Shown here: positions 40,306 through 49,726 of the stretch, one piece after another | Layout: every line of letters begins with the position of its first letter | Position numbering within the stretch: position 1 is the first letter of the stretch | DNA from: Oscillospiraceae bacterium | GTDB taxonomy: Bacteria > Bacillota > Clostridia > Oscillospirales > UBA929 | Reading direction: 5' to 3' | Assembly: GCA_031254195.1 (NCBI GenBank) | Contig: JAIRUW010000076.1 | Span: 33,778-97,777, forward strand | DNA: 64,000 nucleotides | The notes under the pieces: generated by a model | What the model was told of the DNA's origin: nothing | Seen by the model: only the letters and a program-made list of their open reading frames with translations | Databases searched by the model: none | Position numbers and translations under genes: made by a program

Positions 40306-41034
40306 GTGCATAAGGTTTTGGTGTGTATACCCGCCTATAATGAGGGGGAAAATATCAGCCCTGTGCTTGATGAGATACGGATGGCCGCCTCTCACTACTG
40401 TGACATTCTTGTTATAGACGACGGCTCTCAGGATAACACTCGCGAGGTATGCAAAGGCAAGGGTATACCTGTTATTTCACATATCTATAATCTGGGGTAT
40501 GGCGCCGCGTTGAAAACCGCCTATGAGTATGCCGCCGAGCATGATTACGACTTTGTGATTCAAATGGACGCGGATGGTCAGCATGACGTCATCAATATAG
40601 AGCGCATTTATCAGGAAATATCCTCCACCGACGCCGACATTGTAATCGGTTCGCGCTTTTTGGGAGAAGGAAGTGACTTAAAGACCTCCTTTCTCAAGAA
40701 AATAGCGGTTGGGATTTTAGACTATATGATTAAGCTGACCTCCAAGGTCGTCGTTACAGACCCTACATCCGGTTTGCAGGGGATCAGTCGAAAAGCGTTT
40801 TTATTTTACGCACGCTTTAATCATTTCTCCCTGGATTATCCTGATGCGAATATGATTGTGCAAATGGCGCTTAACAAATTCAATATAACGGAAATCCCCG
40901 CGATAATGCATCCCCGTCACGCCGGAAAAGGTATGCACTCAGGGATTTTTAAGCCTATCAGATACATCTTATTGATGACGCTCAGTATTCTGATTGTCCG
41001 CATCCGGGAAGCCAAACATGCAAAGGGCCGGTGA
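40306..41034 (+). CDS. Family 2 glycosyltransferase (DPM1-like)
   Basis: VCIPAYNEGENISPVLDEIR ... DILVIDDGSQDNT ... IQMDADGQHD. Confidence 0.93.
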   Translation: MHKVLVCIPAYNEGENISPVLDEIRMAASHYCDILVIDDGSQDNTREVCKGKGIPVISHIYNLGYGAALKTAYEYAAEHDYDFVIQMDADGQHDVINIERIYQEISSTDADIVIGSRFLGEGSDLKTSFLKKIAVGILDYMIKLTSKVVVTDPTSGLQGISRKAFLFYARFNHFSLDYPDANMIVQMALNKFNITEIPAIMHPRHAGKGMHSGIFKPIRYILLMTLSILIVRIREAKHAKGR

Positions 41035-41047
41035 GTAACGCTGCTCC

Positions 41048-41596
41048 CTAAATTCCTCGGCTGCAAATCATCTCTTCCGCTTCTTCTTGCGTAATCTCCC
41101 CGCATTTGACCAAGGCTCTTATGGCGGTCTCCGCCGGAATCCCGCGCCGGACCAATATTTTTACGGATTTAGGCCATTGCATGGTCTTTTTTTGCGCGTA
41201 TGGCTGGCTGAAAACGGCAATCAGGATAAACCCTATCGCCATCAGGGCAATCCCCGCAATCTCATAATATCGAATCAGGCTTCTGTCGGCGCCGAAAATT
41301 TCTAATACCCCTCTTATAAACAGGCCCGCGGCGAAAGTCACTACGCCAGAACTGTATACAGCTAAAGCGATTCTTCGGGGCTGGCGCTTTGCTATGGTGA
41401 AAACAATAGCTGCCAGGACAAAAAAAGCCATGCCGGAGAACAGAAGAAACAGCCACAATAGGGATATGGCTTCCGATGTTTCATCATGAGTGAAAACCGT
41501 ATAAAATCTGCTGAACAGATACGCAAGCGCGGTTATTGCTGTATATGCGTATGCCGGTATAAGGTTTTTTGCCAGTAATGTATGCCGATTTTTCAT
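41048..41596 (-). CDS. Hypothetical membrane protein
   Basis: Multiple TM segments; C-terminal GIPAETAIRALVKCGEITQEEAEEMICSRGI. Confidence 0.6.
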   Translation of the reverse strand: MKNRHTLLAKNLIPAYAYTAITALAYLFSRFYTVFTHDETSEAISLLWLFLLFSGMAFFVLAAIVFTIAKRQPRRIALAVYSSGVVTFAAGLFIRGVLEIFGADRSLIRYYEIAGIALMAIGFILIAVFSQPYAQKKTMQWPKSVKILVRRGIPAETAIRALVKCGEITQEEAEEMICSRGI

Positions 41597-41600
41597 CGTA

Positions 41601-42590
41601 TCATCCCCTTGGTATATACACTATGTCGCTAATATTGCGTTCCTTCAAATCCACTCCGTTAGTAGAAGGCGTGTTGATCACTTCCCCGTCGTACCATATG
41701 GTCGAGGTGCCCCCGCCGTCCAGATTATACGCCATTGTACAGCCGCGCTTCAAAAGCTCCTCGGCAAGTTCAGGAAAGAGCATCCCGCTGCGTATCTCAT
41801 TGCTTCTGCCGTTGGTGACGATAAAGATATAATGCAGCGGCCCTTTTTGCCCGATTGCCGTCCGCGGATTCCTTTTAACCGATACATTCGATACGCTGAT
41901 GTTGATTTCGCCGTCAACGACCAATGTAGGACCAAGGGAGAAACAGTGGAGCGCGTTGACTTCCCTCAGCTTTTCCTCAGTCAGTTCTATTTCAGGAATC
42001 ATCAGGAAATCACCGTATATATCCACGACCAACCCGTATTGCCCCTCGCGGGGAGCCACCCGCAGGATCTGGCCGTTTCGCGCTATGACGCCGCGCTCAT
42101 TATAACCAGCATAATCGCCGCTGATTGCAAACAAAGCGTTATTATCTTCCGCTATTTCAGATGTCGGAGCTGTGATATTTTTGCCCAGCTGTCCTTTATG
42201 CAACGCGGTACGCAGATAATTCACGCTTGACAACTTGACTTCGGCGACGAAGAAAGAACCGCCTTCCCCCTCGAACTGTTCGATTGTCAATTCTATATTA
42301 TCATCAACGTACGTCGCCAGCCGTATGCCGGGTTCTATGTATGGCATCTCTTCGCCCTGTTCCGCTGCCGATGGGTTTTCCTCACTGTTACTGACAGGAT
42401 TCTCATTAGGCTTTGTTGTCTCGATAGAATATAGGTCATAAAAATCGACGGGACTCTCTTCCATTACAGCGTATAGCTTTTCCAAATAGAAAACGTCAAG
42501 GAAAACATAAACGGTGAACAGTATTAAGACAAGCGCAAAGCAAACCGTGTATCGAAAAGGCTTTGCAAAAAAAGACGCGATCCTTGCCAT
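41601..42590 (-). CDS. Phosphodiester glycosidase (NAGPA domain) family protein
   Basis: ALFAISGDYAGYNERGVIARNGQ ... PRTAIGQKG ... AYNLDGGGTSTIWYDGEVIN. Confidence 0.85.
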   Translation of the reverse strand: MARIASFFAKPFRYTVCFALVLILFTVYVFLDVFYLEKLYAVMEESPVDFYDLYSIETTKPNENPVSNSEENPSAAEQGEEMPYIEPGIRLATYVDDNIELTIEQFEGEGGSFFVAEVKLSSVNYLRTALHKGQLGKNITAPTSEIAEDNNALFAISGDYAGYNERGVIARNGQILRVAPREGQYGLVVDIYGDFLMIPEIELTEEKLREVNALHCFSLGPTLVVDGEINISVSNVSVKRNPRTAIGQKGPLHYIFIVTNGRSNEIRSGMLFPELAEELLKRGCTMAYNLDGGGTSTIWYDGEVINTPSTNGVDLKERNISDIVYIPRG

Positions 42591-42792
42591 TCCATACCCT
42601 CCTTCATACCACTCTATCTGGCCGTTAACTGTCGCTAAAAGGTATAATAAATTCCATGCGGCTTTCCTTAATCATACACTTTTGTTGCTTTCGTGTCAAT
42701 ATATTTCGTTTCGGCCCGTATCTGTTTATGGACGCGGGCGGCAGTTTGTGGTATACTGAATTCGATTTGTGAGTGTAGAAAGGGGAAGGGAT

Positions 42793-43203
42793 ATGAAAAC
42801 ACTGGTGTTATTTTATTCATACAGCGGGCACACCAAAGCCATCGCGCAAGAACTCGCGACAAAAGAGGGCGCGGACATCGCGGAGATAAAGGACGTCCGC
42901 CGTCCTGGAAAACTGAAGGCTTATACCGCCGGGATTGTAGCCTCCATACGCGGCAAGGCATGGCCTATCCAGCCGCCGGCTGTTGACTGGACGGCATATA
43001 ACCGTGTCATTTTGCTGGCGCCCGTATGGGCGGACAACCCGCCGCCCGCCGTAAACGCTATGTTGAATCTCTTGCCGGAGGCGAAGACTGTGGCGGTGAA
43101 AATGGTTTCAGCCAGCGGAAAAAGCGGGTGCAAAGAACGCCTGGAAGCAATTATCAAAGCAAAAGGCGGTAGTATAGAGGCTTTTGAAGACATAAAAGGA
43201 TGA
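42793..43203 (+). CDS. Flavodoxin-like protein
   Basis: MKTLVLFYSYSGHTKAIAQELATKEGADIAEIKD. Confidence 0.88.
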   Translation: MKTLVLFYSYSGHTKAIAQELATKEGADIAEIKDVRRPGKLKAYTAGIVASIRGKAWPIQPPAVDWTAYNRVILLAPVWADNPPPAVNAMLNLLPEAKTVAVKMVSASGKSGCKERLEAIIKAKGGSIEAFEDIKG

Positions 43204-43319
43204 AAGTCCGGCATTGAGGCACCTGTGGAAGGCAAGAGACTGTATGGAGTTTCTGGGCTTGAGCACAGACATGCAGAAAAGGAAAGCAAACAGGAGTGAT
43301 AGATGTTTTCATCAGGGGC

Positions 43320-43348
43320 TTGAAAAATGCAAAATGCTGTGTTATAAT
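43320..43348 (+). promoter_or_regulatory. Promoter of tRNA-Pro
   Basis: TTGAAA-N17-TATAAT just upstream of the tRNA. Confidence 0.65.
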
Positions 43349-43363
43349 ACGTTCGGACAGTAT

Positions 43364-43440
43364 CCGGGTGTGGCGCAGCTTGGTAGCGCGCTTGAATGGG
43401 GTTCAAGAGGCCGCAGGTTCAACTCCTGTCACTCGGACCA
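43364..43440 (+). tRNA. tRNA-Pro(GGG), CCA encoded
   Basis: Acceptor CCGGGTG/CACTCGG, anticodon arm CTTGA-ATGGGGT-TCAAG (anticodon GGG), T arm GCAGG-TTCAACT-CCTGT. Confidence 0.93.
43395..43440 (+). repeat. att core 1 (3' part of tRNA-Pro), 46 bp
   Basis: Identical to 51721-51766: AATGGGGTTCAAGAGGCCGCAGGTTCAACTCCTGTCACTCGGACCA. Confidence 0.95.
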
Positions 43441-43510
43441 ACGAAACGCTTAGAGCCGCAAGGCTTTGAGCGTTTTTCTTCTTCTTGCTAATCCGCTCGA
43501 TTTTGGCAAA

Positions 43511-43529
43511 TGGTTACTGTTTGGTTACT
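43511..43529. promoter_or_regulatory. Arm-type integrase site candidates (left end)
   Basis: Two TGGTTACT repeats 11 bp apart. Confidence 0.6.
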
Positions 43530-43583
43530 GACTCCGCCGAAACTTGCCAAAAGATACCGCAAGATAGCAAAGGACGCGCCCGG

Positions 43584-44837
43584 TCAGGCGTGTCCTTTTT
43601 TCATGCTCTGCTCTATGCGGTTTTCCAGTTTATCGGCAGCGGCGCGGTCTGTACTCTTTAGGAAGTGGCTGTATACATCGGTGAAGGTACTGACTTGCGC
43701 GTGACCGAGCCGTGCGCTGGCCGTCTTGATGTCTACACCTTCGGTTATCAGAAGCGTCGCGCTTGTGTGCCTAAGTCCGTGGTAAGAGATCAGCGGCAGC
43801 GTCAAGGCCGTCTTTTCTTTCGGCGTAAGGTCATCGGCGACGGCGATCCGGGCGTTGTGCCGGGTGACAAACTTGGTCATCCACTGCCGGGGCGTAGCCG
43901 TCGCCATCGGGCGGCCGCACCACGTTGTAAAGATCAGGTTGTGATCTTCCCATTGGTCGCCTATCTTCATCCGCTGTTCAAGCTGCTGTATTTTGTGCTG
44001 TTTTAACAGGGCGGTCACACTGGCCGGGATGGACACGGCGCGGACAGAGCCGCCGGTTTTCGTGTCTTTGGTGAATATGCCCTTGCCCGGCAGATAGGCG
44101 TGTTGCTTTTCAATGCTTATTTCCCCGGCGTCAAGGTCCATGTCGCTCCATTTGAGGGCCAATACCTCACCACGCCGGGAGCCAACGTACACGCCCAAAT
44201 ATGCCAAAAGCTGATATTTCAGCGGTTCGTTACCGATAAGAGATAGAAATAGGCCGGTCTGTTCGTCTGAGAAGTGTTTAGGCTTTTGCTGTCCGGCGTC
44301 TTTTCGAGCCGGAGGCTTTACCCGTTCGCAGGGGTTGGCCTGTATCACTTGCCAATAAACCGCCGATTGCATGAGGCTTGATAAAATATCATACTGGTAC
44401 TTGACGGTTCGGTGGGAGTATCCGCCGGGCTTTTTGTCTATGCGTATACCGTCCTCACCCATTTGGTCGATAAAGGCCATGACGTGCATTGGCTGTATAG
44501 CGTCGAGCCGCATATGCCCTAAAGCCGGTAATATCTTCGTTTTCAATTCATGCCGGTAACTTTCGGCGGTTGTTTCCTGTAACTGTTTGTCTACATGTTC
44601 GGCAAGCCACTTGTCGGCAAAGGCCGCAAGGGTGGTATTGTCACTCATGGCCTGACCGCGCTTGACGGCGTTTTCATATTCAACCTTGACGCGCTCTAAC
44701 TCTTTTTCGATTTGCCGAGCGGTCATATTTGGTAGCGGCGTCCATGTCTTTGTGTGGACAATCTTCTTGCCGTCCGTGCGGTATCCATTGGACACGGCTA
44801 TGCGGTAGCTGTCCCCGCGCTTAGTTACGCTTGCCAT
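43584..44837 (-). CDS. int: Tyrosine recombinase integrase (element 1)
   Basis: YVGSRRGEVLALKWSDMDLDAGEI ... YHGLRHTSATLLITEGVDIKTASARLGHAQVSTFTDVYSHF. Confidence 0.95.
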   Translation of the reverse strand: MASVTKRGDSYRIAVSNGYRTDGKKIVHTKTWTPLPNMTARQIEKELERVKVEYENAVKRGQAMSDNTTLAAFADKWLAEHVDKQLQETTAESYRHELKTKILPALGHMRLDAIQPMHVMAFIDQMGEDGIRIDKKPGGYSHRTVKYQYDILSSLMQSAVYWQVIQANPCERVKPPARKDAGQQKPKHFSDEQTGLFLSLIGNEPLKYQLLAYLGVYVGSRRGEVLALKWSDMDLDAGEISIEKQHAYLPGKGIFTKDTKTGGSVRAVSIPASVTALLKQHKIQQLEQRMKIGDQWEDHNLIFTTWCGRPMATATPRQWMTKFVTRHNARIAVADDLTPKEKTALTLPLISYHGLRHTSATLLITEGVDIKTASARLGHAQVSTFTDVYSHFLKSTDRAAADKLENRIEQSMKKGHA

Positions 44838-44861
44838 CGACGGCCCCCTCTTTCTTTTTGC

Positions 44862-45449
44862 CTACATATGACGCTTGTATATTTCTTCTGATATTGCGGC
44901 GTCCAGTTCATTGAGACAATGTATGGACTCTCTGTGATTCGACGTAAGCGTGGCAAGGGTTAGCGAGTCAAATTTTAACTTTTCTGGTAGATATATCATA
45001 CCCGCATAACACTGCAAAAGCACGGCAAGCCAAGAAACGACTTTATTTTTTAGTTCATCGTTCATCGTTTGCTTTAACCGTTCGGAAACAAAACCCAGCG
45101 ACCAAAGCAATAATGATTTATGTTTTGTGTCCAGTCCATCCAGTTCATGCACTTTTTTAATCAGGCCATCAATTACGTCTTGATTTTCATGGTCTGATAG
45201 TCCAAGTAGATAGTCTGTCGATACATCAAGAGCCTTTGCAACAGCTATCAGCCCTTGCGCTTTAGGTTCTGTCACCCTGCCGGTCTTATCGCCTTTAATC
45301 CAGCCGGTAATCGTCGCTTTGGAAACTCCGCTATTAGCCGCTAATTCCTCTTGCGTCATGTCTACATCAATGAGGCGTCGATTTATCCTTTGCGCCCAGA
45401 TGGGCGCATCCGTTGGTATATCCTCGCGATACCGTTTTTGCTTAGACAT
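44862..45449 (-). CDS. XRE family repressor-like regulator
   Basis: DMTQEELAANSGVSKATITGWIKGDKTGRVTEPKAQGLIAVAKALDVSTDYLLGLSD. Confidence 0.88.
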   Translation of the reverse strand: MSKQKRYREDIPTDAPIWAQRINRRLIDVDMTQEELAANSGVSKATITGWIKGDKTGRVTEPKAQGLIAVAKALDVSTDYLLGLSDHENQDVIDGLIKKVHELDGLDTKHKSLLLWSLGFVSERLKQTMNDELKNKVVSWLAVLLQCYAGMIYLPEKLKFDSLTLATLTSNHRESIHCLNELDAAISEEIYKRHM

Positions 45450-45475
45450 TTTGGCCGCCCCCGATGTTTATTATT

Positions 45476-45487
45476 CTGAATATTCAG
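45476..45487. promoter_or_regulatory. Palindrome in the divergent control region (candidate repressor operator)
   Basis: CTGAATATTCAG, between the XRE gene and the rightward operon. Confidence 0.45.
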
Positions 45488-45660
45488 CGCGTTAAGTTTA
45501 GTGTGTTCGTCTTGTTGAATGTTTGTGACAAGCCGCGCCGGATGGTGTACGCTGTATTCAGAAAGGTAAATTGAAACGTAATTTTGTTTACCTTGCTAAA
45601 CACAGTATAGCCCCTTTCGGCGCGCCTGTCAAGAGAAAATAAATGTAAAGGAGAATTGTC

Positions 45661-45843
45661 ATGGATGAGGCCAAAATTGCGGAAATTGTCAAGGCGGAGC
45701 GTAATGCCTATACAAGGGCATGGAGAGCCAAGAATCCCGAAAAGGTAAAGGAACACAACGCAAAGTATTGGCGCAAGCGGGCGGAGCGTAAATTACAGGA
45801 ACAGCAAGCCGACGCCCAGCGTGAGCGGGAGGGGCAAGCATGA
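45661..45843 (+). CDS. Small charged hypothetical protein
   Basis: 60 aa, first gene of the rightward operon; ATGA overlap with the next ORF. Confidence 0.55.
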   Translation: MDEAKIAEIVKAERNAYTRAWRAKNPEKVKEHNAKYWRKRAERKLQEQQADAQREREGQA

Positions 45844-46070
45844 GACGCGGCGACATCAAGCAAGCCGCCGAACATACCGGTCTGTCCATATGGGAATTGA
45901 GAACCGGGGCATTATCCGGCAAGTATCCGGCTATGCGTATCGGAGGGCCGAGGGGCAAGTTTTGGTTTGACCTTGACCTACTGGATGAAGCCATCGAGCG
46001 GCTTATGCTGGAGAACACCATGCCTGCCGTGACGGATAACCAACGCGGCGTAATTCGGCGCATCGTATGA
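45840..46070 (+). CDS. Excisionase-like winged-helix DNA-binding protein
   Basis: DIKQAAEHTGLSIWELRTGALSGKYPAMRIGGPRGKFWFDLDLLDEAIERL. Confidence 0.6.
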   Translation: MRRGDIKQAAEHTGLSIWELRTGALSGKYPAMRIGGPRGKFWFDLDLLDEAIERLMLENTMPAVTDNQRGVIRRIV

Positions 46071-46681
46071 CCGGCGCGTTTGAAGCTATCAAGCACAGCG
46101 TGAACATACTGGACGCGGCGGCGCGGATGGGTGTCACCGTAGACCGGCACGGCAAGGCTCTATGTTTCGCCCATGCCGAAAAAACACCGTCCCTTTCGTT
46201 CAAGGGGAACCGCTGGCATTGTTTCGGTTGCGGCGCGGGCGGCGACGTGGTGGACATGGTGGCCGCCATACAGGGCATAACGGGCCTTGAAGCGGCAAAA
46301 CAGCTTGACGCCATATATTCCCTCCGCCTATTCGACGAACAGGCAGACACGGCGGAGATACGCCGCAGAGTAAAACAAGCACAGGCTGAGCGGGACAGGT
46401 TGGAGGCGTTCAAAGAATGGGAACGGCGGGCCTGTATCACGTGGTCTACATATTGCCGTATGCTGGAAAGCTGGAAACGGGACTATGCGCCCAAAGGTTC
46501 AGATGATGAATGGGACAGCCGGTTTTGTGATGCTCTACGCAAGTTAGACTATGCGGATTATATCTTTTACGAGGTTTTTATCAATGGAGATTTTGAGGCA
46601 ATGGCACGATTTTATCAGACCCACAGACAGGAGGTGAAACAGCTTGAGCAACGTATCCGACAAATTGGCTTTACTGGATGA
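46067..46681 (+). CDS. CHC2 zinc-finger primase-like protein
   Basis: VTVDRHGKALCFAHAEKTPSLSFKGNRWHCFGCGAGGDVVDMVAAIQG. Confidence 0.82.
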   Translation: MTGAFEAIKHSVNILDAAARMGVTVDRHGKALCFAHAEKTPSLSFKGNRWHCFGCGAGGDVVDMVAAIQGITGLEAAKQLDAIYSLRLFDEQADTAEIRRRVKQAQAERDRLEAFKEWERRACITWSTYCRMLESWKRDYAPKGSDDEWDSRFCDALRKLDYADYIFYEVFINGDFEAMARFYQTHRQEVKQLEQRIRQIGFTG

Positions 46682-48140
46682 GGTAGGTTTTACGCCAAAT
46701 CCGCAGACCGGGCCGGAGTCGATACCTGTAAAGCCCGGCGATTATTCCGACGCCGGTAACGCCGAAATATTCACGCGGGAATATCGTAACCGCGCCATCT
46801 GGACATGCGGCGGCGGCTGGTTCGTTTGGACGGGGACGCATTGGGAGCAGGGCGACCACCGCGCCGTCGATATGGCGTTATTGCTTAGTTTGCGTATGCT
46901 CGACGAGGCGTTAGCCGCCCACGGTACAGCGCAGCGTCGCGCCGCCGGAGACGATACAGACGAAAAGGCGGCCCATGCTCTGAAAGACGCAAAGGCATAT
47001 CTGGCCCATGTCAACGCCACCCGCCGGAGAAATCGCATAGAGGCCGCGCTTGCATTGTCGGAACCGGCACTATTTTATGAGTTGTCGGCGTTCGACCCCC
47101 ACCCGCTCGAATTGAACACGCCCGCCGGCATCGTTGACCTTGCCACCGGCGCAATCCGGCCACACTCCCCCACGGCTATGTGTTCTAAAATAACAAAAAC
47201 CGCGCCGGGCGACACCGGGCGGCAGATGTGGGGCGAACTACTGAAAACAGTTACAGAGGGCGACGACAAGCTGGCATGGTTTTTACAGCAAGTGGCCGGT
47301 ATGTCGCTCATAGGCAAGGTGTATCACGAGGGCATCATCATAGCCCACGGCGGCGGGCGAAACGGTAAAAGCACCTTCTTTAACGCCATTGCGGACACGC
47401 TGGGCAGTTACGCCGGTCACATCGCCGTAAATACACTCACCACGGAAAGAACCAATAAAGGCGCGACACTGGCAACCTTGCGCGGGAAACGACTTATATT
47501 AACCGGGGAATTGGAGGAACATCAACGGCTATCCGTCGCCATGCTCAAAGCGTTGGCCTCCACCGATACCCTTGTAGCCGAGGAGAAATTCCGCGCCCCG
47601 GAATCGTTCCGGCAATCACACACTATATGCCTGTTTACAAATCATTTACCCCGTGTCGGCAGTACCGACGGCGGCACATGGAGGCGATTGACCGTCGTAC
47701 CGTTCGACGCCGTTATCAGCGCGGAAAACGCCATACAGAACTATGGGGAAGCCTTGGCTGAGCGGGCCGCGCCCGCTATCCTCCAGTGGGCCATCGACGG
47801 CGCGGTTGATTTTGCGCGGGCCGGTTATCGTTTGTCTTTACCCGAACGTGTGGCAATGGCAACAGAGGAGTATCAAGCGCGGGAAGACTGGATAGCGAAC
47901 TTCATATCAGAATGTTGCACGCAGGGCGACCGTGTGGCCGGGGGCGAACTGTACGCCGCCTATAGAGAGTGGGCGCAAGGAGCCGGGGAGTATGTGCGTC
48001 GTCAATCTGATTTTGTGGCGGGCATGGAATCGGCAGGGTATAGAAAACTTATGAGCAACGGACGCAATTATTGGACGGGCCTTGTGCTGGAATCGTCACA
48101 TAAATACGGCTCATACAACGGCTATTATTCGGCCCGGTAG
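46644..48140 (+). CDS. Phage/plasmid primase-helicase, P4 (D5) family
   Basis: IAHGGGRNGKSTFFNAIADTLGSYAGHIAVNTLTTERTNKGATLATLRGKRLILTGELEEHQRL. Confidence 0.92.
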   Translation: MSNVSDKLALLDEVGFTPNPQTGPESIPVKPGDYSDAGNAEIFTREYRNRAIWTCGGGWFVWTGTHWEQGDHRAVDMALLLSLRMLDEALAAHGTAQRRAAGDDTDEKAAHALKDAKAYLAHVNATRRRNRIEAALALSEPALFYELSAFDPHPLELNTPAGIVDLATGAIRPHSPTAMCSKITKTAPGDTGRQMWGELLKTVTEGDDKLAWFLQQVAGMSLIGKVYHEGIIIAHGGGRNGKSTFFNAIADTLGSYAGHIAVNTLTTERTNKGATLATLRGKRLILTGELEEHQRLSVAMLKALASTDTLVAEEKFRAPESFRQSHTICLFTNHLPRVGSTDGGTWRRLTVVPFDAVISAENAIQNYGEALAERAAPAILQWAIDGAVDFARAGYRLSLPERVAMATEEYQAREDWIANFISECCTQGDRVAGGELYAAYREWAQGAGEYVRRQSDFVAGMESAGYRKLMSNGRNYWTGLVLESSHKYGSYNGYYSAR

Positions 48141-48221
48141 AGGTAGGTAGAGGTAAAATACATAAATGTTATATACGCACACACGCGAGGGCTTTATGTT
48201 TTTTACCTCTACTCACCTCTA
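48138..48221. repeat. Long inverted repeat with four GTAGAGGT/ACCTCTAC boxes, candidate replication origin of element 1
   Basis: TAGAGGTAGGTAGAGGTAAAA (48138-48158) vs TTTTACCTCTACTCACCTCTA (48201-48221), 19/21 complementary, A/T-rich loop; starts at the helicase stop codon. Confidence 0.65.
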
Positions 48222-48282
48222 CTTGCAACTATAAAACCCTGTAATACCAACACTTTCACGTATCAAGGAGAGGGGGCGCGCT

Positions 48283-48825
48283 ATGAACAGCAGGGGCCGC
48301 TATCGCTATTCCGACGCCGAAATTAAGGCTATAATCATGGGCGCGGTCGTCCTGACCGATACCCGCGAACAGAAAAACAGGCATATCCTGACAGCACTCG
48401 ACCAGCTCAACGTGGCACATAAGCCTATGGCGTTATCGTTCGGGGATTATTCCGTCATGCTCCCCGTCCGGCCGGACGCGGGCATCAGCCGCGACACATA
48501 TTTTGACGGCGAAATTATCATCGAACGCAAGGCCAATCTTGACGAACTGGCCGGGAACTTCACCACGGGACGGGAGCGGTTCAAGGATGAAATGATACGC
48601 GCCGGAACCGCTCGAAAATATTTGATTGTCGAGCAGGGCGGCGGCTATGCGGCCATCCTCAACGGGCAGTATCAAAGCCGCCTGTCATCGAAGTCCTTTT
48701 TTGCGTCCCTGCTGAGTTTTCAAGCACGGTATGACCTGAACGTCATCTTTTGCGGGCCGGACAGAACAGCGGAAATCATATGGGGGTTACTGTATTACCA
48801 TGTGCGGACGTGGTTGACGGGATAG
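48283..48825 (+). CDS. ERCC4-type nuclease domain protein
   Basis: VVLTDTREQKNRHILTALD ... SFGDYSVMLP ... IIIERKANLDELAGNFTTGRERFKDEM. Confidence 0.85.
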   Translation: MNSRGRYRYSDAEIKAIIMGAVVLTDTREQKNRHILTALDQLNVAHKPMALSFGDYSVMLPVRPDAGISRDTYFDGEIIIERKANLDELAGNFTTGRERFKDEMIRAGTARKYLIVEQGGGYAAILNGQYQSRLSSKSFFASLLSFQARYDLNVIFCGPDRTAEIIWGLLYYHVRTWLTG

Positions 48826-48985
48826 GAGGACGAGAATATGTCAAGTCCCAAAACGGGACGGCTGAAATGTCGCACCACAAAAAGAGGAAGCACAGGCGCA
48901 GAGTGACGGCCCCGCGGGGAGCCGGTAATGCGGGAGGCCCGGTCACAACCCCGGCCACACGCTAATAATGAAGGAGTGTCACACC

Positions 48986-49258
48986 ATGAGAAAGAGCATC
49001 AACGCAGCGCAGAAGACGGATTTGAAGGCATGTGACCCAGAGCTCGTTGCATTTATTGCGGAGCGTTACAAAAGAGCGGAGCGAGACAGGGACAAAATGG
49101 TCGATGTCTGCGCTGAGCTTACCATCGAACACGCTATTGACTACCTTGATTCCTTGTGTTCGCTGAGGTTCGACCTGCTATCCGGCGAGGACAAAAGCCG
49201 GGTCGATGAAGCAATGGCTCTTGTTGTAAAGAAGACCGTAGCGTTGCAGAATCATTGA
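48986..49258 (+). CDS. Hypothetical protein
   Basis: ORF with RBS AAGGAGTG. Confidence 0.5.
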   Translation: MRKSINAAQKTDLKACDPELVAFIAERYKRAERDRDKMVDVCAELTIEHAIDYLDSLCSLRFDLLSGEDKSRVDEAMALVVKKTVALQNH

Positions 49259-49259
49259 C

Positions 49260-49544
49260 ATGAAAAGCGGGATAATTCAAGAAATACAGAGTGTACCGGG
49301 ACTAAACATGAGCGTCCGGGCATTGGTCAAGCCTCTTCGCGGCGATAGTTTTGAGGTCTATATCAACGCCGATATGCCAGAGGATGAGCAAAGCGAAGTG
49401 TTGATAAAGGCAGAGGCCAAGATTGCGACCTCCATACGAAGCGGGGAAGCGGCGGCAGTCGCCGGGAACAACGGCTTTTTTGCTTTGCTGTACCCGTCCT
49501 ACAATACTTTTGAAATGGGGACGCCGGAGTGCCAGTGGGATTGA
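49260..49544 (+). CDS. Hypothetical protein
   Basis: 94-aa ORF next to the previous gene. Confidence 0.5.
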   Translation: MKSGIIQEIQSVPGLNMSVRALVKPLRGDSFEVYINADMPEDEQSEVLIKAEAKIATSIRSGEAAAVAGNNGFFALLYPSYNTFEMGTPECQWD

Positions 49545-49668
49545 CGAAACGTACAGGCCGCCAGAAGGCCGCACAGGGCGTTTTTGTCGGCAAGGCGGGA
49601 AAACTTCCCCTGCCCAGCAGGGCAAACACGCTCCTTGCGGCTGTACGAGCCTCACAGGGGCATATAAA

Positions 49669-49701
49669 ACGAGCGAGGGGTTGTGTGTCCCGCTCGCTCG
49701 T
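49669..49701. terminator. Terminator-like hairpin between convergent genes
   Basis: ACGAGCGAG ... CTCGCTCGT, 9-bp arms. Confidence 0.5.
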
Positions 49702-49726
49702 GCTGTGTTGTTTCGCCGTGGGAAAC

